From NCBI RefSeq assembly GCF_004014715.1, contig NZ_CP034835.1, positions 1,984,001 through 2,048,000 of the forward strand: 64,000 bases of DNA. Reading direction: 5' to 3'. Shown one piece after another: positions 55,849 through 63,984 of this stretch (positions are counted from its first letter, which is position 1; every line of letters begins with the position of its first letter). The stretch is from Pseudoalteromonas sp. R3 (lineage in GTDB: Bacteria; Pseudomonadota; Gammaproteobacteria; Enterobacterales; Alteromonadaceae). The position numbers and the translations under genes were made by a program. The notes beneath the pieces are model-generated. The model did not search any database and had not been told where the DNA came from. It was given only the letters and a program-made list of their open reading frames with translations.

Positions 55849-56985
55849 ATGAAAAAATTATTAGCATTCTCATCTTGTTTGTCTTTATTACTGTCAGCAT
55901 CGGCCATGGCTGAGATGCGGATAAGTGGATATGGTTCTATCATTGCCGGTAAAACCCTGGGTACGGTGGATGACCCGCTCAAACCCGGACAAACCCGCGA
56001 TGAAATATTGACCGCTGACTTTTATGATGTGGGTCAGTATGACAATGATATCACCTTTAATGCCGAGTCAATTTTAGCTGTTCAGGCTGTGGTCGATTTG
56101 AATGAAAAGTTCTCAGTGACGGCGCAGCTGGTCGCCAAAGGAGTCGACGATTTTGAGCCCGAATTCGATTGGTACTATGTTACTTATCAGGCCTCAGATC
56201 AGCTTACCCTGATGGCAGGACGCCGTAACATCCCCATGTACTATTTTTCTGAGTTTTCAGAAGTCGGCTATGCTTACCCCTGGATGCGGCCCCCTGCAAA
56301 CTTATATTGGTGGCAGGTTACTCAGTTTAACGGGGTCCATGCAATGTATAGCTTTGACCTGGGTGATTACAGCAATACACTGACCTTTTTCTACGGTAAC
56401 GAGTATTCCGACGATAACGTCGAAATGCTCTACTACGATAAGCTGTATGGTGGTAATGCGCGTACCGTCAATGAATTCTGGACCGATATTACCGGGATGA
56501 ACTGGAATATTTCGGGCGACAACTTTGACCTGAGATTTGTTTATTTCCAGAACGACCGCGACAGGGAGACCATTCAGCAAGATGGCAGTATTGACCCATA
56601 TACGCCATTTTCTCAGACCTTTATTGGCCTGGGTGGGAGCATCAATTTAAGTCAGTTCACGGTACTTTTTGATGCAAACTTTGTTGACTACGATGACGAT
56701 CTGGGCACTGAATTTCCTACCTATCTGGTTTCTCTCGTCTATCACTGGGATGATATTCAACCCTATGTATCTTATTCAAAAGCAGACCATGAACGCTCCA
56801 AAGTCCCGACAGAAGATTTGGAAGAGCACTACATGCTGAGCTTTGGTGTTCGCTATGACTTTATGCCTAAGGCTGCTTTCAAAGTCCAGTATGACAAGTT
56901 TGTCGATCAGGGCGATGTGCCTAACGGTTGGGCCTATCACGGCGATTCGCGCACCATCAGTATGGGTGTCGATTTTGTCTTTTAG
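55849..56985 (+). CDS. outer-membrane porin-like protein
   Basis: This 378-aa protein has a signal peptide (about 1-21, SASAMAEMR), alternating amphipathic strands with many Tyr/Trp/Asp, and a C-terminal strand ending in Phe (ISMGVDFVF), as in beta barrels. It includes YYVTYQASDQLTLMAGRRNIPMY, common in alginate/phosphate-type porins of marine bacteria. It is cotranscribed with the PstS-like gene. The substrate is unknown. Confidence 0.85.
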   Translation: MKKLLAFSSCLSLLLSASAMAEMRISGYGSIIAGKTLGTVDDPLKPGQTRDEILTADFYDVGQYDNDITFNAESILAVQAVVDLNEKFSVTAQLVAKGVDDFEPEFDWYYVTYQASDQLTLMAGRRNIPMYYFSEFSEVGYAYPWMRPPANLYWWQVTQFNGVHAMYSFDLGDYSNTLTFFYGNEYSDDNVEMLYYDKLYGGNARTVNEFWTDITGMNWNISGDNFDLRFVYFQNDRDRETIQQDGSIDPYTPFSQTFIGLGGSINLSQFTVLFDANFVDYDDDLGTEFPTYLVSLVYHWDDIQPYVSYSKADHERSKVPTEDLEEHYMLSFGVRYDFMPKAAFKVQYDKFVDQGDVPNGWAYHGDSRTISMGVDFVF

Positions 56986-57054
56986 TCCTGTATTCGCGCT
57001 GAATGGTCCAGACCGTTTCAGTGGTTAAGCTATGTGACCTTGTTAAATACTCTC

Positions 57055-57090
57055 AGCCCGATATCACTTTGCCGATTTCGGGCTTTTATT
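57055..57090 (+). terminator. probable terminator after the porin gene
   Basis: AGCCCGA (57055-57061) pairs with TCGGGCT (57078-57084) with a 16-base loop, followed by TTTATT. Confidence 0.6.
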
Positions 57091-57182
57091 ACCCCTGCGT
57101 TTTTAGCCTTGTTAGTACTATCCTCAGTGTTGTTATCTTAAAAATACAATGATTTATGATTCCTACATTTGCTCTTTTCGTA

Positions 57183-57980
57183 CTAACGTATCAGATTGTG
57201 AAACTGATCAACTACATTTGAATAGAGGAAGCTTTGTTCAAGCAAGGCTTCCATCAGCCCTTCACGTTTTGCTTTGATAATGGCCGCTTCCAATGCCTCT
57301 TTGTCGGCCAGACAAGGGCTTTGGTTAGACAGGGCAAGGTACACAGGGTTGATTTGCACAGGTTCAGGTAACATGGCAAGGGGTAAAGACTGCTCACTAT
57401 ACACATTCAACCAACTGCTAATGGCCTGCCACTGTGGGGCAATAAAGTAATCAATCCGACCCAGCGCCAGCATTTTAAGGGCTTTTTCAACGCTATCCGC
57501 CGTCGTCAGGGTCAGCTGGGTGAGATCAAATCCGGTGTGGCTATGTGTGGCTGATTTAGCTTCACGTAACGCTGCGCCTCTGAGTGGCAAAAGTGCATGC
57601 AAGTTACGCAGCGGTATTTCTCGGCGACGATAAAACACACTGTGTGCAGACGTTGTCAGAGGAGGCTCTAAATAGGTAAACCAGTCTGGCGGATAGTGGG
57701 TGTGTTGCAAACCAACCAGCAAATCAATATGGCCATCTCTTGCCCATTGAATGGCTCTGAGCCAGGGCATGGGCTTTGCTATTTTTATTTGCGTTTGCTT
57801 AGGCAAAATTTGCCGAACAAAATCAAACCCGATACCACGTAAACTGTCTTCACTAATAGCATAGCTGATGGGAGGGGCATCAGGGCTACCGCCTATGCGT
57901 ATTTCAGAGCACATCGCAAAACTGTATTTGCTAACCAATAAGCAAAGTAATAAAAGGGCTATAACATAGGAGCGTTGCAC
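57183..57980 (-). CDS. periplasmic solute-binding protein, SBP_bac_3 type
   Basis: This 265-aa protein has a signal peptide (about 1-22) and the amino-acid-binding-protein fold: RIGGSPDAPPISYAISEDSLRGIGFDFVRQIL, MPWLRAIQWARDGHIDLLVG, and a second lobe with MLALGRIDYFIAP. No transporter permease is nearby, so it may be an orphan binding protein or a sensor-type relative. It runs alone on the minus strand. Confidence 0.82.
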   Translation of the reverse strand: MQRSYVIALLLLCLLVSKYSFAMCSEIRIGGSPDAPPISYAISEDSLRGIGFDFVRQILPKQTQIKIAKPMPWLRAIQWARDGHIDLLVGLQHTHYPPDWFTYLEPPLTTSAHSVFYRRREIPLRNLHALLPLRGAALREAKSATHSHTGFDLTQLTLTTADSVEKALKMLALGRIDYFIAPQWQAISSWLNVYSEQSLPLAMLPEPVQINPVYLALSNQSPCLADKEALEAAIIKAKREGLMEALLEQSFLYSNVVDQFHNLIR

Positions 57981-58154
57981 AATTTTACCACTTACTAAAG
58001 TGAAGGCTGTTATTAGTTATAGCTCAATTCTGTTTGCTTTTCGCGGTGCGACTATGGCTCATGCCGTTCTCAGGCTTAATAATCGTAGGCGCTAACACGT
58101 TAAAAGAGATAATTAGAGCACTGTCTCTTAACCCTGTTTATTCTGGTATTTAAT

Positions 58155-58628
58155 TTAAGTTATAGCGCGAATAATGATGCCGGGATCAGTGATCCCTTCT
58201 TTTTTCAGCGCTTCCTGAATGTTTTTGATCATGTCAAAATACTGCTCCTGCAACTGCATCAGGTACTGGCTTTTCATTTCTGTCAGTTGCTGAGTTGCCT
58301 CATCGGGTTCTCGCTCTGTTTGCAATGCCATTAACTCTTCTTTGAGTAAGGTCATTTCTTCTTTGAGCTTTTCCAGACGTTCCAGCATACGCTGAATATA
58401 GGCAGGGACATCTTCAAACTCCTCAGCGTCTTCTTTGGCTTTTTCCCCGGACAGTACATGCTTGTCTTCATTAGATAAAGTGATGCCCTGGGCTTCTTCT
58501 GCGGTATCTGTTGCAGACGGCGTCGTCTGTTGTTCTTTGGTTGCAGCCACTTCGTCTGTCGCGGTGGCTGCAGGTTTACTCTGAAAAGCGGTAATGTCTC
58601 TGGATGTCTGGTGAATTATAAATGTCAT
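58155..58628 (-). CDS. coiled-coil protein, unknown
   Basis: From the ATG at 58628 (AGGGAA six bases upstream) this is 157 aa; a GTG six codons earlier is less likely. It has no signal peptide. The first 60 residues are low-complexity and rich in Thr/Ala/Glu. Residues about 75-140 form a strong coiled coil (RMLERLEKLKEEMTLLKEEL). I recognise no family; it is loosely like FlxA-type proteins. It stands alone between the solute-binding protein and DUF6463. Confidence 0.65.
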   Translation of the reverse strand: MTFIIHQTSRDITAFQSKPAATATDEVAATKEQQTTPSATDTAEEAQGITLSNEDKHVLSGEKAKEDAEEFEDVPAYIQRMLERLEKLKEEMTLLKEELMALQTEREPDEATQQLTEMKSQYLMQLQEQYFDMIKNIQEALKKEGITDPGIIIRAIT

Positions 58629-58729
58629 AGCACTTTCCCTGATCACGCTTGGCTAAACATACAAAGTATCGATTAATACTTTTATCTTAATTTATATCGA
58701 CATTTAATTGGACATCTTTAGGACAAAAG

Positions 58730-59122
58730 TCACGACAAGTGCGACGGCCTGCGCCAGAATTTATCTTTTAATATCGGGAGGGCGCCAAGCAAAATCAATA
58801 AATAAGCACCAGAGAAAGGCATTATGATCGCCAGTATCACACCAAATAAGGTGAGTGAGGGGGCAAATAGCCCTGGCACGGGTATCTGATATGTGCTGAG
58901 TTGACGCAGCACAGAGCCAAGGAGTAAAAACAACACCCCACTGCTTAGAAACCACACGATGGCTTCGCGGTCAAATAGCAAACTGCCGTTGACGACGGTC
59001 GTGGCGAACCAGCCTTCCCGATGCATTGCGGTGAGTACCTCCCAGCCCATCAAGATACCGACCAGGTTGTGAAGCAGGCCTGTGAATATCAGCCCATTTC
59101 CTAAAAAAGCGGCGCGATTCAT
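58730..59122 (-). CDS. DUF6463-like membrane protein
   Basis: This 130-aa protein has four hydrophobic helices. The pattern is GLLHNLVGILMGWEV, DREAIVWFLSSGVLFLLLG and ILAIIMPFSGAYLLILLGALPI, which resembles DUF6463. Function is unknown. Its start overlaps the end of the TetR gene by four bases, so it is the third gene of a DUF2867-tetR-DUF6463 operon. Confidence 0.75.
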   Translation of the reverse strand: MNRAAFLGNGLIFTGLLHNLVGILMGWEVLTAMHREGWFATTVVNGSLLFDREAIVWFLSSGVLFLLLGSVLRQLSTYQIPVPGLFAPSLTLFGVILAIIMPFSGAYLLILLGALPILKDKFWRRPSHLS

Positions 59123-59658
59123 AATAATGTCTCCAGTTGCGTTTTTGCCTGTTGGGAACTCAGTGTCAGACAGTCCTGTACGGACAGCCGAGGGTAGAGT
59201 TGCTGTAGTCCCAGAAAACTGGCATAGCTGGTGGTTGCCAGTTGTTCTGCCTGAGTTGGCTCCAGACCTAATTCAAGGTAACAGGTTTTAAGGTAATGCT
59301 GGCGCTGAGCGTCGATGGTGCACAAGTGATGCTGGATGCTGGTATCTTTCAGGGCCCAGGCACGTATATGCAGTTCGGCTTCTATGTCAGTGGCTGCAAT
59401 GGCCTCATCGAGGCGTTCCAGTCTGGTCATGGGGCAGGGTTGCGTATCGGCAATGCTAATCAGGCGTGCAGTGGCTTGCTCATACCAGTAAGTCATCAGT
59501 GCATCGATAAAAGCCTGGCGATTTTTAAAGTGATGATAAAAAGAGCCTTTAGTCACTTTTTTACGGCTGCACAAGCGGTCTATGGTCAGGGCGTCCGGCC
59601 CGTTGCGGATCAGGGTTTTTAGCGCAAATACCAGCCAACTTTGTTTTGCATCGCTCAT
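59119..59658 (-). CDS. TetR/AcrR family regulator
   Basis: From the ATG at 59658 this is 179 aa. It has a TetR N-terminal HTH (about 10-55, ALTIDRLCSRKKVTKGSFYHHFKNRQAFIDAL) and a helical ligand domain. It overlaps the DUF2867 gene upstream and the DUF6463 gene downstream by four bases each. The palindrome in front of the operon (60182-60206) is probably its operator, so it likely represses its own operon. The ligand is unknown. Confidence 0.9.
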   Translation of the reverse strand: MSDAKQSWLVFALKTLIRNGPDALTIDRLCSRKKVTKGSFYHHFKNRQAFIDALMTYWYEQATARLISIADTQPCPMTRLERLDEAIAATDIEAELHIRAWALKDTSIQHHLCTIDAQRQHYLKTCYLELGLEPTQAEQLATTSYASFLGLQQLYPRLSVQDCLTLSSQQAKTQLETLL

Positions 59659-60155
59659 AATCTGCCCGCCTTCTTGGCATTGTGAATAACACATCGCGCG
59701 ATGACATAATGAAAGGGCAAAATGGCAGTGAGATAAGTGCGGCCAATTAACGTTTTTGGATTGACCAAGGTAGATATTACCACAGTATTTTGCTGTTTTT
59801 TAACGCTCAGGTAAAAGTCCATATGGCGATCCTCAGCGCTGCTGATGATCTCGTCAGGGTGCTTTTCGCAAACGTTCAGAAAACCTGCCTGATCGCCAAC
59901 ATCCAGCTCATCACTGGCAGGCTCCATCGTGTCTTGCCCTACTGAAAAGCCAAATACAGCGACTAACTTATTTCTGAGTCGCATCAATTGTGTTACCCAG
60001 CCGGGCATAGTATTAAAAATCCGGTATTGCAGCTGAGAAGGTGTTAAGGATGGTGTATCGAGTGTGACCTGTAGTGCGTCACGAAAATGGTGTGTACGTG
60101 CTTTGGCCTGAAGGCGATCGTGCTCAGGCTTCAGGCTCAAGATCTGACTGAACAT
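59655..60155 (-). CDS. DUF2867 family protein
   Basis: From the ATG at 60155 (CGGAG upstream) this is 166 aa. The longer frame upstream runs over the operator and is not likely used. It shows the family pattern MPGWVTQLMRLRNKLVAVFG, then EDRHMDFYLSV, then LVNPKTLIGRTYLTAILPFHYVI. DUF2867 function is unknown; members often sit near short-chain dehydrogenases or TetR genes. First gene of the operon. Confidence 0.78.
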   Translation of the reverse strand: MFSQILSLKPEHDRLQAKARTHHFRDALQVTLDTPSLTPSQLQYRIFNTMPGWVTQLMRLRNKLVAVFGFSVGQDTMEPASDELDVGDQAGFLNVCEKHPDEIISSAEDRHMDFYLSVKKQQNTVVISTLVNPKTLIGRTYLTAILPFHYVIARCVIHNAKKAGRL

Positions 60156-60181
60156 AAAACAACTCCGTTTGATGATAACTG

Positions 60182-60206
60182 AACATACCGTACTGTATGG
60201 TATGTT
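60182..60206 (-). promoter_or_regulatory. probable TetR operator in the DUF2867 promoter
   Basis: AACATACCGTAC and GTATGGTATGTT flank a single T and form a 25-bp inverted repeat with 11 of 12 positions matching. The ACATACC/GGTATGT arms are of a type common to TetR-family operators. It lies 27 bases before the DUF2867 ATG of the operon that encodes a TetR regulator. Confidence 0.8.
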
Positions 60207-60259
60207 TTTCTGCAACAGTTTTGCGTGTTTTTTATTCGAGAGTAATAAACGGGGCGCAA

Positions 60260-60284
60260 GCCGGGTCAGTGGTAATGACCCGGC
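60260..60284 (-). terminator. hairpin downstream of ompK
   Basis: GCCGGGTC (60260-60267) pairs perfectly with GACCCGGC (60277-60284). Read on the minus strand it follows the ompK stop after a T run, but no T run follows the stem. It probably ends ompK mRNA or protects its 3' end. Confidence 0.55.
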
Positions 60285-60297
60285 AAAAAAGCGTAGC

Positions 60298-61083
60298 TTA
60301 GAAAGTCCAGGCCAGGTGCACCTGAGGCACTGACTCGTTGGTGTCTGTGCCCAGTTTATTGCGCCAGTACTGCCATTCGATACCCAGCATCAGCTGGTTT
60401 TCGGGCATCTCCAGTGCATGACCCAGATCCCAGCGCAGAATAGGCTGCGCCAGTAGCCAGCCTTTCACATCACCGCCCACTTCGTTATCACGGCCAGTAA
60501 TGTACTCAACATGACCTGTAAACTCGAACTTTTGTCCGCCAATGGTAAACGGGTAGCCCCAGGCCACATCCAGCATATAACTGTTGGTCTCTTTCGGCGC
60601 GCCGCCAGCATTAACGCCGCGACTGTCGTCGATGTAACCTGTCAAAGTAGTAGAGAAGAAATTAAACCCATCGATATTCCAGGAAAGTTTCACGCCAGGC
60701 AGGTACTTCATGACCTTGGCATCGCCCGCGGCGTTAAAGCCCATTACAAGACCGACGTCCTGTAGTGGAGAGTTATCAAACTTCAGATCTGCCAGTTTCC
60801 CCAGGCTAAATGTAGAGTACCACTCGCCGTAAAAGTCGCCATCCTGATAACCATCGTCCAGATCGTCTGAGCTGTAATCGATAAAGAAAAAGTTATCTCC
60901 ATAACGGTAACCGGAAGCATGCTGCAGAGAGTAAATCGTCTGATTGGCTTTTTGCTGACTAAATGGGTTTTTAAATTCACCGTGATTGAGGTGTAGTTGA
61001 GTGTTGCTCCAGTCAGCCGCCACAGCCGTACCAGCACTAAGCATAAGACTCAGAGTGAGCGCAGAAAAAAGTGGTGTTTTCAT
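60298..61083 (-). CDS. ompK: OmpK/Tsx-family nucleoside channel, outer membrane
   Basis: This 261-aa protein has a signal peptide (about 1-22, GTAVAADWS) and the Tsx/OmpK barrel: HGEFKNPFSQQKANQTIYSLQHASGYRYGDNFFFIDYS at the N terminus and VPQVHLAWTF at the C terminus. Vibrio OmpK is a phage receptor; E. coli Tsx passes nucleosides. It is monocistronic on the minus strand. A TATAAT on the minus strand near 61118-61123 may be its -10. Confidence 0.88.
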   Translation of the reverse strand: MKTPLFSALTLSLMLSAGTAVAADWSNTQLHLNHGEFKNPFSQQKANQTIYSLQHASGYRYGDNFFFIDYSSDDLDDGYQDGDFYGEWYSTFSLGKLADLKFDNSPLQDVGLVMGFNAAGDAKVMKYLPGVKLSWNIDGFNFFSTTLTGYIDDSRGVNAGGAPKETNSYMLDVAWGYPFTIGGQKFEFTGHVEYITGRDNEVGGDVKGWLLAQPILRWDLGHALEMPENQLMLGIEWQYWRNKLGTDTNESVPQVHLAWTF

Positions 61084-61180
61084 TGTTTCTCGTGTGTATG
61101 GGGTTATAAACAGCTGAATTATAAACGCAAATCAACAAACAAGGGGAATAAAAACACGCATTTTCTTGGTTTAGGACAAA

Positions 61181-61205
61181 TAATGGCATCCTCAGGATGC
61201 CATTA
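61181..61205 (-). terminator. intrinsic terminator after the minus-strand nhaC-family gene
   Basis: TAATGGCATCCT and AGGATGCCATTA form a perfect stem with a tiny loop 12 bases beyond the transporter stop; on the minus strand TTTG follows. It separates this gene from ompK. Confidence 0.8.
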
Positions 61206-61216
61206 AAGAGGGGGAC

Positions 61217-62530
61217 TTAGTCTTTATGACGGCGCAAACATATAACGGCAATGGCCGTAAACGCCAGAATAAAGCAGTAAAAGGACGAGGTAGAGACTTC
61301 CCACGGACTGATCTTAAAGGTCGCACCCAGCAATAAAGCCTGTGCGCCATAAGGCAGCGAGCCCTGCATGACACAGGCAAAAATATCCAACAGGCTGGCA
61401 GAGCGCTTACCAGAGATCTCACCATCATCCGCCAGCTTTTTAGCAACCGGGCCGGCAACAATAATACTCACTGTGTTGTTGGCGATGCACAGGTTACTGG
61501 TGAGCACCAGCGCGGCAATACCTAACTGATCGGCCACTTTTCTGTGCCATTTGGCAATGATGGCCGTGATTGCCTGGATCTTGTGAGCCAGATAGTCCAG
61601 CCCGCCATTGACGCGAATAAACTCAGACAAACCGCCGATAAACATAGATAACAGGAAAATTTCCTGCATATCACTGAAGCCTTTGTACACGTCTTTGACA
61701 AATGCAGCGCCCTGATAATCCCCCGTGAACCCCATGAGTGCGGCAAAGATAATACCACTAAAGAGCACCACAAAGACGTTAATGCCTATCACTGCCAGTA
61801 CCAAAATAAAGGCATAGGGCAGCACCAGCAGCCAGTCAAATGGCTTGGTTTCAACCGCCTGTGGTTCAGGTGTTAAAAACACCAGTAATGCAACAGTAAG
61901 CGCAGCAGCAGGCAGGGCAATTTTCAGGTTTTCTCTGAACTTGTCTTTCATTTCACAACCCTGAGTACGAGTTGCTGCAATGGTGGTATCAGAAATGATA
62001 GACAGGTTATCACCAAACATCGCACCGGAGACAATAGTACCTGCCATCAGGGCGGGATCGATACCGGTTTTAACAGATACCGCATAAGCAATTGGGCCGA
62101 TGGCACCGATAGTACCCATGGACGTTCCCATAGCCGTTGAAACCACTGCCGCGATCAAAAACAGCCCGGGTAACAACAGGCTTGGCGGGATCAGCGATAA
62201 ACCAGCATTGACGACGGCATCAACGCCGCCCGTCGCGCTGGCCACCGACGAGAACGCACCGGCGAGCAAGTAAATTAAACACATGGTGATGATATTGCTG
62301 TGTCCGGCGCCTTTAATAAAAGTTTCAACGCTCTGGTTGATGGTGCCTTTGTTGATCCAAAACGCGATCACTATGGCGGGCAAAATGGCAACCGGTGCCG
62401 GTAGCTGATAGAAAGCATAGTCGACGCCCTGTGATTGCAGGTACAGACCTGCGCCCAGGAACAGGCCAACAAAGGTTAAAAGTGGTAGCAAAGAAAGCTT
62501 TGCTTGTGTGTGATTTAAGTTTGGCTGCAT
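61217..62530 (-). CDS. NhaC-superfamily transporter (Na+/H+ antiporter type)
   Basis: From the ATG at 62530 (GGGGAG upstream) this is 437 aa with about 11 helices: STAMGTSMGTIGAIGPIAYAVS, SGAMFGDNLSIISDTTIAATRTQGC and LTSNLCIANNTVSIIVAGPVA. It is only distantly like the NhaC at 16159-17634. Related NhaC-type genes in gammaproteobacteria include proposed amino-acid carriers such as LysW, so the substrate may not be Na+ alone. I looked for a lysine riboswitch upstream and did not find one. Confidence 0.82.
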   Translation of the reverse strand: MQPNLNHTQAKLSLLPLLTFVGLFLGAGLYLQSQGVDYAFYQLPAPVAILPAIVIAFWINKGTINQSVETFIKGAGHSNIITMCLIYLLAGAFSSVASATGGVDAVVNAGLSLIPPSLLLPGLFLIAAVVSTAMGTSMGTIGAIGPIAYAVSVKTGIDPALMAGTIVSGAMFGDNLSIISDTTIAATRTQGCEMKDKFRENLKIALPAAALTVALLVFLTPEPQAVETKPFDWLLVLPYAFILVLAVIGINVFVVLFSGIIFAALMGFTGDYQGAAFVKDVYKGFSDMQEIFLLSMFIGGLSEFIRVNGGLDYLAHKIQAITAIIAKWHRKVADQLGIAALVLTSNLCIANNTVSIIVAGPVAKKLADDGEISGKRSASLLDIFACVMQGSLPYGAQALLLGATFKISPWEVSTSSFYCFILAFTAIAVICLRRHKD

Positions 62531-62974
62531 AGCACTCCCCAAAAACTAACCACAGCCAACGAATCCATTATTAGCTGCATTTAAACTACATCGCCCGCAA
62601 TAATTGAAATCGGCGAGGGCGGAAGTTTATATGGTTAGACGTCCAAAGTCCATGGTGTTTAGTTATTATATTAATCTACCTGTCTGAGCACATGACTTTG
62701 AACCTGAGCAGAGGTTGCGACAGCTGAAAACCCCATTGTAAAGGGGGCGAGACCTCAATAGTCGGACCTAAGTGATGAGCACGCAAAACAGGATAGATTG
62801 GTATTATTGTCAACTGACTATGACACAGAGATAGGGTAAACTCTAGAGCACAAAATTAATCACCTGGTATAAAAGCGGGGTGATTAAGCTTATCTCTCTT
62901 GCGCTGAAAATCGGGAAAATACGTTTCCGTACCACCAAACAGGTGGCATATCTAACACAAAGGAAAACCGTAAA
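62531..62974. other. 444-base divergent region between the NhaC-type gene and dapB
   Basis: No gene is visible. The stretch 62705-62756 can fold: GAGGT (62711-62715) pairs with ACCTC (62752-62756), enclosing CCCC...GGGG. The hexamer TGAGCA occurs three times (62685, 62705, 62776). No known riboswitch consensus fits. The dapB promoter area lies at 62856-62887. Confidence 0.5.
62856..62887 (+). promoter_or_regulatory. inverted repeat around an extended -10, upstream of dapB
   Basis: TTAATCACC (62856-62864) and GGTGATTAA (62879-62887) are perfect inverted repeats. The 14-base spacer holds TGGTATAAA (62865-62873), which looks like an extended -10 element. The repeat ends 87 bases before the dapB ATG. 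It may be an operator over the dapB promoter or a leader hairpin. Confidence 0.5.
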
Positions 62975-63778
62975 ATGACACAAATCGGTATTTTTGGCGC
63001 CAATGGCCGTATGGGCCTGGCGCTGATTGAAGCAGTCCAACAGTCTCAGCATTGCCAGCTTGGTAGCGCGTTCGTCAGAGATTCCTCGCCACACCTTAAC
63101 CAGTCTATTGCCACATTGCAGCCGCAAGCACCAACCGGGGCGACTTTCAGTTCTGAACAGCAACTGGACCCTGAACTGGATGTACTGATCGATTTTACCC
63201 TGCCAGAGGGCATGCTTGGTCACCTGCAACAGGCTGTGGCCAACAAAACACCTATGGTGATTGGCACAACGGGCCTGAGTGCAGAACAAATGCAGGCATT
63301 AGAAAACGCCTCTCAGTCTATTCCGATTGTTTTTGCGCGTAACTTTAGTGTCGGTGTGACGCTGATGCTGGACCTGGTGCAAACTGCCGCGGCAAAGCTG
63401 GCCGATGAAATGGACATTGAAATCTTTGAAGCCCATCACCGTAACAAAGTCGACGCCCCTTCGGGGACCGCGCTGGCGATTGGTGAAGCCATTGCCGAGG
63501 CAAAAGGCTGGGATCATGACCAGGTGGCACGCTATGACAGAACTCAGGTACATGAGGCTAAAAGTCAACAAGAAATTGGCTATTCAGTGCTCAGAGCTGG
63601 CGACATAGTTGGTGAACATACGGCTTATTTTGCCACCATGGGAGAAAGGCTGGAATTAACACATAAAGCAACATCAAGATTAACCTTCGCATCAGGTGCT
63701 GTAAGGGCTGCGCAGTGGTTAAAAGATAAGCCGAACGGACTTTATTCCATGCAAGATGTGCTTGGATTGAAGAGGTAA
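62975..63778 (+). CDS. dapB: 4-hydroxy-tetrahydrodipicolinate reductase
   Basis: This 267-aa protein has the NAD(P)-binding GIFGANGRMG at the N terminus, VIGTTGLSAEQ, FARNFSVGVTLMLDL, the catalytic EAHHRNKVDAPSGTAL with the His-His-Lys set, and the C-terminal FASGAVRAAQWL. It reduces hydroxy-tetrahydrodipicolinate in the lysine/diaminopimelate pathway. AAAGGAAAA precedes the ATG. carA follows, a conserved order in this group. Confidence 0.97.
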   Translation: MTQIGIFGANGRMGLALIEAVQQSQHCQLGSAFVRDSSPHLNQSIATLQPQAPTGATFSSEQQLDPELDVLIDFTLPEGMLGHLQQAVANKTPMVIGTTGLSAEQMQALENASQSIPIVFARNFSVGVTLMLDLVQTAAAKLADEMDIEIFEAHHRNKVDAPSGTALAIGEAIAEAKGWDHDQVARYDRTQVHEAKSQQEIGYSVLRAGDIVGEHTAYFATMGERLELTHKATSRLTFASGAVRAAQWLKDKPNGLYSMQDVLGLKR

Positions 63779-63984
63779 GCTTACTATTTTAGCGTGTTCG
63801 TTAGTAAAAGTCGTCAAAAACCTTATTTTTTTATTTTTTACGTGAATTATTAGACGAATCTAAGAAAGTGCTGTAGACTATAACGAATTTGCCAAAATTT
63901 TAATAACTGCGTGTTACCAAGCGCTTTGTAGACGGGAAGATAAGCGCTGGCTTGCTCCCGTTTTTTACTATCTAGGAGGTTAAC

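Noticed and set aside
60156..60215. Upstream extension of the DUF2867 gene by 20 codons
   Set aside because: It would cover the TetR-type operator; the ATG at 60155 has CGGAG and gives the family start.
62690..62735. TPP- or lysine-riboswitch-like words (GAACCTGA; AGAGGTTGCGA) upstream of dapB
   Set aside because: The rest of each consensus is missing: no GGGGTGC or TAATGCCAGCG for TPP, and no AAGGGGA...GCCGAAG for lysine. Neighbouring genes do not support TPP control.
63842..63862. ArgR-box-like sequence (TGAATTATTAG...GAATC) before carA
   Set aside because: Only one half-site fits; the second half is not the expected ATTCA, so I do not call it.
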